Part shown: positions 1-5,218 of the stretch, in pieces
How positions within the stretch are numbered: the stretch's first letter is position 1
Layout: the number at the start of each line of letters is the position of its first letter
The notes under the pieces: generated by a model
What the model was told of the DNA's origin: nothing
Databases searched by the model: none
Seen by the model: the letters and a program-made list of their open reading frames with translations, nothing else
Assembly (NCBI GenBank): GCA_020437045.1
Contig: JAGQWV010000023.1
Location: 1 to 5,218 of the forward strand
Length of the DNA: 5,218 nucleotides
Reading direction: 5' to 3'
Source of the DNA: Saprospiraceae bacterium
GTDB lineage: Bacteria; Bacteroidota; Bacteroidia; Chitinophagales; Saprospiraceae
Position numbers and translations under genes: made by a program

Positions 1-1091
1 ATGCAAAAGGTGGTAAAATTGGTTTGTTCGGTGGTGCAGGCGTAGGTAAAACGGTATTGATCCAGGAGTTGATTAATAATATCGCCAAAGGATATGATGG
101 AATATCAGTATTTGCCGGGGTGGGAGAACGAACCAGAGAAGGAAATGACCTCTTGAGGGAGATGCTCGAAGCCGGTATCATTACTTACGGCAAAGATTTT
201 ATGCATAGCCTGGAAGAAGGTGGATGGGATTTAAGTAAAGTTGACAGAAAAGAACTGGAAAACTCGAAAGCCACTTTTGTATTTGGCCAGATGAATGAAC
301 CTCCTGGTGCGCGTGCCAGAGTAGCTCTTTCTGGATTGACGATTGCTGAGTATTACCGGGATGGAGATTTAAGTGATCCCAATGGTGGCCGGGATATTCT
401 CTTTTTCATTGATAATATTTTCCGTTTTACACAAGCCGGGTCAGAAGTATCAGCTCTTCTGGGACGGATGCCATCTGCCGTAGGATATCAGCCGACACTG
501 GCTACCGAGATGGGAGTGATGCAGGAGCGAATTACCTCCACAAAGAGAGGATCGATTACCTCGGTACAGGCAGTTTATGTGCCTGCGGATGACTTGACCG
601 ACCCTGCTCCAGCAACCACGTTTGCACACCTTGATGCCACCACGGTACTAGACCGAAAATTAGCTTCTCTGGGTATCTATCCAGCTATTGATCCATTAAG
701 TTCATCATCACGAATTATGGACCCTAATGTGTTGGGAGATGATCATTACGGTACGGCACAGGCGGTAAAAGGTATTTTACAGCGATATAAGGAATTGCAA
801 GATATTATCGCTATCCTGGGTATGGAGGAATTGTCTGAAGAAGACAAATTGGTGGTACACCGGGCCCGTCGGGTACAGCGATTTCTTTCTCAGCCGTTTC
901 ATGTAGCTGAAGCGTTTACCGGACTTCCGGGTGCCTTGGTGCCAATCGAAGAAACCATCAAAGGGTTTAACATGATTATGAATGGCGAAGTTGATGAATA
1001 TCCCGAGGCTGCTTTCAACCTGGTGGGTACAATTGAAGAAGCCATTGCCAAGGGTAAGAAATTGATCGAAGATGCAAAAGCAGATGCCTAA
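1..1091 (+). CDS. atpD: F1F0 ATP synthase subunit beta (partial, 5' end outside window)
   Basis: This is the catalytic beta subunit of the F1 sector, which makes ATP from ADP and phosphate at the cytoplasmic face of the inner membrane. The first complete codon is at base 3 and 362 codons are present before TAA at 1089-1091. About 140-150 N-terminal residues are missing, judged against the roughly 460-residue E. coli protein. The P-loop GGAGVGKT is at 30-53. The GERTREGNDL segment with the catalytic Glu starts at 123, and the Walker B Asp of FFID is at 411-413. The conserved DPAPATTFAHLD and YPAIDPLSSSSR stretches follow. The C-terminal lever motif reads EELSEED (825-845) where E. coli has DELSEED, a conservative change. 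The TTG at base 24 is internal and is not the start. The gene overlaps atpC by one base, indicating translational coupling. Identification is essentially certain. Confidence 0.98.
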   Translation, partial: AKGGKIGLFGGAGVGKTVLIQELINNIAKGYDGISVFAGVGERTREGNDLLREMLEAGIITYGKDFMHSLEEGGWDLSKVDRKELENSKATFVFGQMNEPPGARARVALSGLTIAEYYRDGDLSDPNGGRDILFFIDNIFRFTQAGSEVSALLGRMPSAVGYQPTLATEMGVMQERITSTKRGSITSVQAVYVPADDLTDPAPATTFAHLDATTVLDRKLASLGIYPAIDPLSSSSRIMDPNVLGDDHYGTAQAVKGILQRYKELQDIIAILGMEELSEEDKLVVHRARRVQRFLSQPFHVAEAFTGLPGALVPIEETIKGFNMIMNGEVDEYPEAAFNLVGTIEEAIAKGKKLIEDAKADA

Positions 1092-1342
1092 TGGTTATTA
1101 GTGTATTATCACCTGAGAAAGAGATATTTACCGGCGAAATTATCTCGGTCAAGGTGCCGGGTTCTGCCGGCCAGTTTGAAGTCTTGCAGAATCACGCTCC
1201 CATCGTTGCAGCACTGGATGAAGGTGCTGTCCGGATCAAAAAAGCGAATGGAGAGATTTTAAATTTCAATATCAGAAAGGGCTTTATAGAGGTACTTTAT
1301 AATGAAGTTTCTTTGTTGGTACAAGTATCTTCAGAAGAATGA
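1091..1342 (+). CDS. atpC: F1F0 ATP synthase subunit epsilon (short form)
   Basis: This is the epsilon subunit of the F1 central stalk, which couples rotor rotation to the catalytic sites with gamma. The 83 residues cover the N-terminal beta-sandwich domain: an ISVLSPEKEIFTGE opening, then the VPGSAGQFEVLQNHAPIVAAL core, which is the family hallmark, and a final strand region around GFIEVLYNEVSLLV. It ends at SSEE. The C-terminal two-helix domain of about 50 residues, which in the 139-residue E. coli protein acts as an autoinhibitory latch, is absent. Short epsilon subunits are usual in Bacteroidota, so I read this as a natural form and not a truncation. The ATG at 1091 shares its A with the atpD stop codon, which decides the start and implies coupled translation. 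A terminator follows 55 bases after the stop. Confidence 0.96.
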   Translation: MVISVLSPEKEIFTGEIISVKVPGSAGQFEVLQNHAPIVAALDEGAVRIKKANGEILNFNIRKGFIEVLYNEVSLLVQVSSEE

Positions 1343-1358
1343 TGTTTTAACTGGCAAT

Positions 1359-1372
1359 ACCCATTATTGGGT
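1359..1372 (+). other. Small stem-loop downstream of atpC
   Basis: A perfect 5-bp stem ACCCA/TGGGT closes a four-base loop TTAT, 17 bases after the atpC stop. There is no T tract after it, so it is unlikely to terminate transcription alone. It could stabilise the 3' end of the atpDC mRNA or be incidental. Confidence 0.3.
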
Positions 1373-1396
1373 CCATAAAATATATCCCATTTATTC

Positions 1397-1427
1397 AGGG
1401 CGGTAGTGATTTAACTCCGCCCTTTTT
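1397..1427 (+). terminator. Rho-independent terminator of the atpDC operon
   Basis: The arm AGGGCGG (1397-1403) pairs with CCGCCCT (1417-1423). After a single bulged T at 1404, AGT (1405-1407) pairs with ACT (1414-1416), leaving the loop GATTTA. The stem is about 10 bp, GC-rich at the base, and runs directly into TTTTT (1423-1427). It lies 55 bases after the atpC stop, as expected for the end of the operon. The complement strand has no matching T tract, so it acts in the + direction only. Confidence 0.9.
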
Positions 1428-1597
1428 ATTGCGCCTGGAATGCCCTCTTGATCTATTTGAATCTATAATGGTGGCTATATTCAATGAAAGAAATACCTGA
1501 TTAGCGGTCAAAAAATCTCATGTTGATTTTAAACTATTTTACAATACACTCGTTTCTTTCTTGTTAAGAGATGTCCAAAAGATTATTCTGCCTATAA

Positions 1598-1942
1598 ATG
1601 CATATTGACGAAGAAAAGAGGGATTCGGCGTTGCTCGAAAAATATGTTCTTGGGTTGTGCAATATGTCAGAACAGAAAGAAGTAGAGTCACTCATATCCA
1701 GAAATCCGGAAATCGCAAGCAGGGTCGGTGAAATGCGTAAAGCAGTAAAGAATTACTGCAGTTCATGTTATGGTGACAAAGTACAGTCAATCTTGAAGGG
1801 AAAAGATACCTCGATTTCTTGCAGATCAACCAATGATAAGCCAAAACTTCGACACCTGGCAATGAAAGAATCCGGTGGATGGTGGCATCGAATCTGTGTT
1901 TTCTTACGAAGCATTTTTTTCTCTCCATCCGGTCGTGATTGA
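1598..1942 (+). CDS. Putative anti-sigma-factor-like protein, apparently truncated
   Basis: This 114-residue protein is of uncertain function. Residues 9-55, including LLEKYVLGLCNMSEQKEVES and then NPEIASRVGEMRKAV, match by eye the pattern at the N terminus of many Bacteroidota anti-sigma factors and related membrane proteins: a short helix, a glycine-leucine turn, then an acidic helix ending in a 'xxPEIxxxV' stretch. In those proteins a tryptophan-rich junction leads into a transmembrane helix and a periplasmic domain. Here WW occurs at residues 95-96, but only a short hydrophobic run interrupted by Arg104 follows, and the protein stops at 114. No partner sigma factor gene is in the window. 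TAA at 1595-1597 directly precedes the ATG, so this is the earliest possible start. No Shine-Dalgarno is visible. Residues 54-75 hold three cysteines but no recognised zinc motif. It may be a pseudogene remnant or a small cytosolic regulator, or the open frame may be fortuitous. Confidence 0.5.
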   Translation: MHIDEEKRDSALLEKYVLGLCNMSEQKEVESLISRNPEIASRVGEMRKAVKNYCSSCYGDKVQSILKGKDTSISCRSTNDKPKLRHLAMKESGGWWHRICVFLRSIFFSPSGRD

Positions 1943-2170
1943 ATAGGCCTTGAGCACTTTTGTCAACAGCTTTTGTCTCTGGCGCTGACAAAATAAAAAA
2001 TCGAATACAAGACGTATCCACGACTGATTGCGATTACCGCGATAAGGCACTGCAATTCTATAAAGGAGAAAAAAAGCAGTCCATCATACTTCACGTTTCG
2101 CGATTGTTCTCTATTACCATTTACCGGTAGCCCCTTCATTTTTGATTAACTTTAGGGAAAATGATCAAGT
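1943..2170 (+). other. Intergenic region with a possible decayed coding remnant
   Basis: No gene with a usable start is visible. In the frame starting at 1954, 58 codons are open up to TAG at 2128-2130. Within it the stretch DYRDKALQFYKGEKKQS, encoded around 2032-2082, resembles the first helix and turn of a tetratricopeptide repeat. Some Bacteroidota proteins with an anti-sigma-like N terminus and one membrane helix continue into TPR repeats, so this could be the damaged 3' part of the gene at 1598, out of frame and separated from it by stops at 1936-1938 and 1951-1953. This is an inference from weak similarity, and 58 open codons alone are not significant. The last 30 bases hold the promoter-like element of the next gene. 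Confidence 0.25.
2147..2154 (+). promoter_or_regulatory. Candidate Bacteroidota -7 promoter element
   Basis: TAACTTTA matches seven of eight positions of the Bacteroidota primary-sigma -7 consensus TAnnTTTG, in the context TTTTTGATTAACTTTAGGG. It lies 16 bases before the ATG at 2171, which would give a leader of roughly 10 bases. I found no convincing -33 TTTG box at the usual distance, so this is tentative. Confidence 0.35.
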
Positions 2171-4015
2171 ATGAAAATGAAGAAGCTACTCCTGACAATC
2201 GGTTTGTTGTTGCTGGTACTATGGGCCTATTCCCAACGTACAGAAAAGCCGCCCCTCCATGCTAAACATTGGATGGCCATCACAGGAAAACCATTGGCAG
2301 CTACCTCCGGAGCGACTATTTTTAATAAAGGAGGCAATGCCATTGATGCCGCCTGTGCTATGCTGGCCACGACGTGCACCATGTGGGATGTGCTGAGTTG
2401 GGGAGGCGAGACCCAGGCGCTGATCTACAATCCTAAATTAAAGAAAGTTATAGCTATCAATGCTCTGGGGGTTGCACCTTCCGGAGCTACTTCAGAATTC
2501 TTCCTTGAAAAAGGGTATCAGTATCCACCCCAGTTTGGTCCTTTGGCAGCGGTGACTCCTGGTACACCTGGTGGGTTGATGACTATGCTGGCAGAGTATG
2601 GTTCGATGAGCCTGGCAGAAGTGCTTGCGCCAGCTATTGAAATGGCCGGTGGATATCCTATCGAAGCCCAACTGTGCCGTGGTATTGATCATTACAGAGA
2701 CACTATCAAACAATGGTCATACTCCTCTGATGTCTTTTTACCGAATAATGGGGAAGCCCCTAAGGCAGGTCAGATTTTTGTGCAGTCGGATTTGCAGGCT
2801 ACGCTTCTGAAACTGGTGGAAGCAGAAAGCATGGCACTAAAGGCGGGTAAGAGTAGAAAGGAAGCGATTTACGCAGCGTATGACCGGTTTTACCGGGGTG
2901 ATATAGGTCAGGAGTTGGTCAGAGGTACCAAAGAAATGGGAGGATTGTTTACTATGCAGGATTTGGATAACTGGCAAGTCTACATTGAAGAGCCGGTCAT
3001 GACCAATTATAAAGATATAGAAGTGTATAAACTCAATACCTGGGTACAGGGTCCGGTGATGCTGCAGGCACTCAATATGATGGAGAATATGGACATGAAT
3101 TGTTTGAGTTATAATTCAGCCAAGTATTTACACGGTATCTATCAGGTGATGAACATGTGTTTTGCCGACCGTGATTTTTACTATGGTGATCCCTACTACG
3201 ATCCGGTAGAACCACTACAAGGCTTGCTATCAAAAGAATATGCCAGGAAAAGATTTGAAAAAATCAATTGGGACCAAAATGATGCAGATGCAGGTCCCGG
3301 TGACCCATATCCCTATGAGGGGAAGGTCAATCCCTATTTGGATCTTTTGCAAAAATGGAATGATGATAAACCGGTAGGATATTTAGCGCCTGCCCTACAG
3401 CCAGATAGTGAATTTCCCAATGAAGAATTTTATCTGGGCACAACCTCTGTTCAGGCCGCAGATGAGGAGGGCTGGGTCGTTTCCATTACACCCAGTGGCG
3501 GTTGGGTGCCGGCGGTAATTGCAGGTAAAACCGGAGTAGGTCTTAGTCAACGCATGCAGAGCTTTGTTTTGCGCGAAAGTGAAAATCCATACAACGTAGT
3601 AGAGCCTGGAAAACGTCCTCGGGCAACCCTGACTCCAGGAATGGCTCTGAAAGATGGTAAACCGTACCTTTCTTTTGCAGTACAGGGCGGTGATAGTCAA
3701 GACCAAAATCTGCTCCAGTTTTTCTTGAATATGGTGGAGTTTGGGATGACCGTCCAGGAAGCCGTGGAAGCAGCAAATATGAATAGCTTTCAAATGAGGG
3801 GTTCTTTCGATCAACACATTACGGAACCAGGGGTAATGTTAATTCAGGAGGATACACCACCCTGGACGCGCAACGCCTTACGAAAGATGGGATATACCCT
3901 CCAGATCAGTGAGCGAACTTCCGGTCCGATCAACGCCATATTTTTTGATCAGCCGCATGGTACCATGTGGGGAGGTTCGAGCAATCATGGTGAAGATTAT
4001 GGAATTGGTTGGTGA
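2171..4015 (+). CDS. Secreted gamma-glutamyltransferase-family Ntn hydrolase with divergent substrate site
   Basis: This 614-residue protein of the gamma-glutamyltranspeptidase fold is probably periplasmic or exported. Residues 1-21 form a signal peptide: KMKK, a leucine-rich core, then AYS before Gln22. The conserved core begins with ATSGATIFNKGGNAIDAACA (44-63) and continues through AAVTPGTPGGLMTM (127-139). After GLFTMQDLDNWQV and the insert at 365-420 comes GTTS, with Thr424 as the expected nucleophile and autocleavage point. That gives a large chain of about 402 residues and a small chain of 191, close to the E. coli chain sizes. PGKRPRATLTPG (479-490) and the GGD turn (506-508) complete the site. 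By manual alignment, residues that bind the gamma-glutamyl group in E. coli are replaced: Arg114 by Leu99, Asn411 by Gly444, Asp433 by Ser464, and Ser462-Ser463 by Ala485-Thr486. It is thus probably an amidase or acylase on another substrate and not a true glutathione-degrading Ggt. ATG 2171 gives a complete signal peptide; ATG 2177 is an alternative. Confidence 0.9.
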   Translation: MKMKKLLLTIGLLLLVLWAYSQRTEKPPLHAKHWMAITGKPLAATSGATIFNKGGNAIDAACAMLATTCTMWDVLSWGGETQALIYNPKLKKVIAINALGVAPSGATSEFFLEKGYQYPPQFGPLAAVTPGTPGGLMTMLAEYGSMSLAEVLAPAIEMAGGYPIEAQLCRGIDHYRDTIKQWSYSSDVFLPNNGEAPKAGQIFVQSDLQATLLKLVEAESMALKAGKSRKEAIYAAYDRFYRGDIGQELVRGTKEMGGLFTMQDLDNWQVYIEEPVMTNYKDIEVYKLNTWVQGPVMLQALNMMENMDMNCLSYNSAKYLHGIYQVMNMCFADRDFYYGDPYYDPVEPLQGLLSKEYARKRFEKINWDQNDADAGPGDPYPYEGKVNPYLDLLQKWNDDKPVGYLAPALQPDSEFPNEEFYLGTTSVQAADEEGWVVSITPSGGWVPAVIAGKTGVGLSQRMQSFVLRESENPYNVVEPGKRPRATLTPGMALKDGKPYLSFAVQGGDSQDQNLLQFFLNMVEFGMTVQEAVEAANMNSFQMRGSFDQHITEPGVMLIQEDTPPWTRNALRKMGYTLQISERTSGPINAIFFDQPHGTMWGGSSNHGEDYGIGW

Positions 4016-4051
4016 ATTTGGTAGATTGAAGTGGTAATGGGTTGAAGGGGT

Positions 4052-4095
4052 GAGTGCACTCCGAAAAATATCGAATTCGGAATCTAGCTGGAGTG
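4052..4095 (+). repeat. Nested inverted repeats downstream of the GGT-family gene
   Basis: GAGTGCACTC (4052-4061) is a perfect 10-bp palindrome. CACTCC (4057-4062) can also pair with GGAGTG (4090-4095), and CCGAA (4061-4065) with TTCGG (4076-4080), whose 3' arm overlaps the small palindrome CGAATTCG (4072-4079). These pairings are mutually exclusive, so the RNA could adopt alternative folds. No T tract follows immediately. Function is unknown, and some of this may be chance. Confidence 0.4.
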
Positions 4096-4191
4096 ATGAA
4101 ATGATGGGTGGATTATTTTTTGAAAGGAGTAACCTGCAGAGCCGAATTTACATTGCCGTTGACAAACCCGGAAAACAGATGAAAGATTAAT

Positions 4192-4207
4192 CCGATTTTA
4201 AAATCGG
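4192..4207. repeat. Perfect 16-bp palindrome upstream of the aldo/keto reductase
   Basis: CCGATTTTAAAATCGG is a perfect dyad with no spacer, ending 40 bases before the reductase ATG. A flanking AAGAT (4183-4187) and ATCTT (4211-4215) extend the symmetry with an offset of one base. Its position and compact symmetry suit an operator for a dimeric regulator. As RNA it would form a weak stem of CCGAT/ATCGG around an AT loop with no T tract, so it is a poor terminator. Confidence 0.45.
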
Positions 4208-4247
4208 TTCATCTTATGAATCCTGATTCTAACAACATATCAACTAA

Positions 4248-5218
4248 ATGAACTATAGAAAATTTGGAACTACCGATTTACAGGTAAGCGAAATTGGATT
4301 TGGAGCATGGGCCATTGGTGGACCCGCAGAAGTAGGGGGAATTCCTATCGGCTGGGGAAATTCGGATGACACCCAATCAGTATTGGCTATTCGACAGGCC
4401 TTGGATAGGGGTATTAATTTTTTTGATACGGCTGATTTTTATGGGTTGGGGCACTCAGAAGAATTATTAGGTAAAGAATTGGCCACCGAAAACGATGTGA
4501 TCATAGCCAGTAAGGTGGGCCATCGTAAAAGTCCGGAGAATACTATCGTACTTGATTACACATACGATTATATTATTTCGGCATGCGAATCCAGTCTTCG
4601 AAGATTAGGACGAGATCATATTGATTATTATCAGTTGCATACCGCCAAAGTCGCCGACCTGCAAAACGAAGCCGGTATTCGGGCTATGGACAAATTAACC
4701 AAAGACGGTAAGATCCGTTATTGGGGTGTTTCTCTAAATACCTTTAATCCTTTTCCGGAGGCCGACTATTTAATTAAACATAAACTAGGACAGGGATTTC
4801 AACTAGTGCTAAATATAATTAATCAAAAAGCCTTACCAATCGTAACTACCGCTTCGGAAAATAAATTTGGGGTCATTGCCCGTATGCCTTTGCAGTTTGG
4901 TCTGTTGACAGGTAAGTTTTCGAAGGATACAACTTTCGAAAAAAGTGATCACCGGTCTTTCCGCCTTACCCCTTTGATCCTGGAGAAATCACTGAAGGCA
5001 CTTGAGCCCATTTGGGATATGACTGAGAAATATCAAACGACCAAATTAGGATTGAGTTTATCTTATATATTGAGTTATCCCGGAGTCTCGACCGTGATTC
5101 CTGGTCTGCGAACCGCAGAGCAAGTTCGACAAAATGCTGATCATGTGGTTCAGCTCGCTGACGAAGACCGGGTTTTTATCGAATCTTTATTTGAAGAAAA
5201 ATTTGACGAATTGTTAGC
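4248..5218 (+). CDS. Aldo/keto reductase (partial, 3' end outside window)
   Basis: This is a cytosolic NAD(P)H-dependent oxidoreductase of the aldo/keto reductase TIM-barrel superfamily; the substrate cannot be read from the sequence. There are 323 complete codons without a stop, and the frame runs off the edge within FDELL. Family members of this type are about 320-335 residues, so only a few residues should be missing. The N terminus NYRKFGTTDLQVSEIGFGAW is typical. The catalytic tetrad is complete: Asp60 and Tyr65 in FFDTADFYG, Lys89 in ASKVG, and His131 in YYQLH. GKIRYWGVS (154-162), NIINQ (189-193), PLQFGLLTGKF and the cofactor-binding segment STVIPGLRTAEQVRQNAD all lie in the expected order. 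The ATG at 4248 gives the standard N terminus. There is no Shine-Dalgarno, only the A/T-rich ATATCAACTAA leader. The nearest gene ends 232 bases upstream, so it probably has its own promoter. Confidence 0.95.
   Translation, partial: MNYRKFGTTDLQVSEIGFGAWAIGGPAEVGGIPIGWGNSDDTQSVLAIRQALDRGINFFDTADFYGLGHSEELLGKELATENDVIIASKVGHRKSPENTIVLDYTYDYIISACESSLRRLGRDHIDYYQLHTAKVADLQNEAGIRAMDKLTKDGKIRYWGVSLNTFNPFPEADYLIKHKLGQGFQLVLNIINQKALPIVTTASENKFGVIARMPLQFGLLTGKFSKDTTFEKSDHRSFRLTPLILEKSLKALEPIWDMTEKYQTTKLGLSLSYILSYPGVSTVIPGLRTAEQVRQNADHVVQLADEDRVFIESLFEEKFDELL

Larger units (their letters stand above)
4016..4247 (+). other. Intergenic region rich in inverted repeats
   Basis: No confident gene is present in these 232 bases. 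A frame from GTG 4050 stays open for 46 codons to TAA 4188-4190, but it has no recognisable motif and no ribosome binding site. The region contains several inverted repeats, described separately at 4052-4095 and 4192-4207. The GGT-family gene has no clear intrinsic terminator here: the only T run, 4115-4121, is not directly preceded by a stem. Confidence 0.6.

Noticed and set aside
1464..1469. TATAAT hexamer after the atpDC terminator
   Set aside because: There is no -35 element at a suitable distance, and an isolated AT-rich hexamer in AT-rich spacer is expected by chance.
1523..1545. TTGATT and TACAAT as a sigma-70-like promoter for the gene at 1598
   Set aside because: The spacer between the hexamers is only 11 bases, and Bacteroidota promoters use a different consensus.
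1692..2021. 109-codon open frame on the - strand opposite the anti-sigma-like gene
   Set aside because: The translation has no recognisable motif and low-complexity mixed composition. It overlaps a + strand frame with family-like sequence and has no promoter or ribosome binding context.
2161..2163. ATG ten bases upstream of the chosen GGT-family start
   Set aside because: It is in a different frame and would lose the signal peptide and the conserved core.
3395..3817. 140-codon open frame on the - strand inside the GGT-family gene
   Set aside because: It lies wholly within a strongly supported coding region and its translation shows no domain. It is a shadow of the real gene.
4050..4190. Possible 46-codon small gene starting at GTG in the spacer
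   Set aside because: There is no ribosome binding site, no recognisable motif and an unusual start. It also overlaps the inverted-repeat region, so chance is the simpler explanation.
1..5218. CRISPR arrays, tRNA or rRNA genes, transposases, integrases or attachment sites
   Set aside because: I saw no regularly spaced direct repeats, cloverleaf or rRNA-like sequence, or mobile-element proteins on either strand.

Overview
All recognisable genes in this window lie on the + strand. They read as an ordinary chromosomal stretch from a member of the Bacteroidota, possibly near the Saprospiraceae or another environmental lineage. Evidence for that placement is the atpD-atpC pair with a very short epsilon subunit, starts without clear Shine-Dalgarno sequences and preceded by A/T-rich leaders, a signal peptide ending in Ser-Gln, one TAnnTTTG-like promoter element, and a small protein resembling Bacteroidota anti-sigma factors. 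The placement is inferred from these features and was not tested by a search.

Layout. Bases 1-1091 hold the 3' three quarters of atpD (F1 ATP synthase beta), cut by the window edge just upstream of its P-loop. atpC (epsilon, 83 aa) follows at 1091-1342 with a one-base TAATG overlap. A strong intrinsic terminator at 1397-1427 closes this operon. Bases 1598-1942 encode a 114-residue protein whose first half looks like the cytoplasmic domain of an anti-sigma factor. It ends where a transmembrane segment would be expected, and the following 190 bases contain a short TPR-like open stretch in another frame, so this locus may be a decaying gene. Bases 2171-4015 encode a secreted or periplasmic gamma-glutamyltransferase-family Ntn hydrolase. 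It keeps the catalytic threonine and overall architecture but lacks most residues that bind the gamma-glutamyl group in the E. coli enzyme. A 232-base spacer contains several inverted repeats, including a perfect 16-bp palindrome. From 4248 a nearly complete aldo/keto reductase with the full Asp-Tyr-Lys-His tetrad runs off the right edge.

Only atpD and atpC clearly work together, as beta and epsilon subunits of the same rotary ATP synthase. The other genes are separated by more than 200 bases each and show no evident shared pathway. I do not see a convincing new multi-gene system. The points most worth a second look are the divergent active site of the GGT-family protein, the truncated anti-sigma-like locus, and the palindrome upstream of the reductase.
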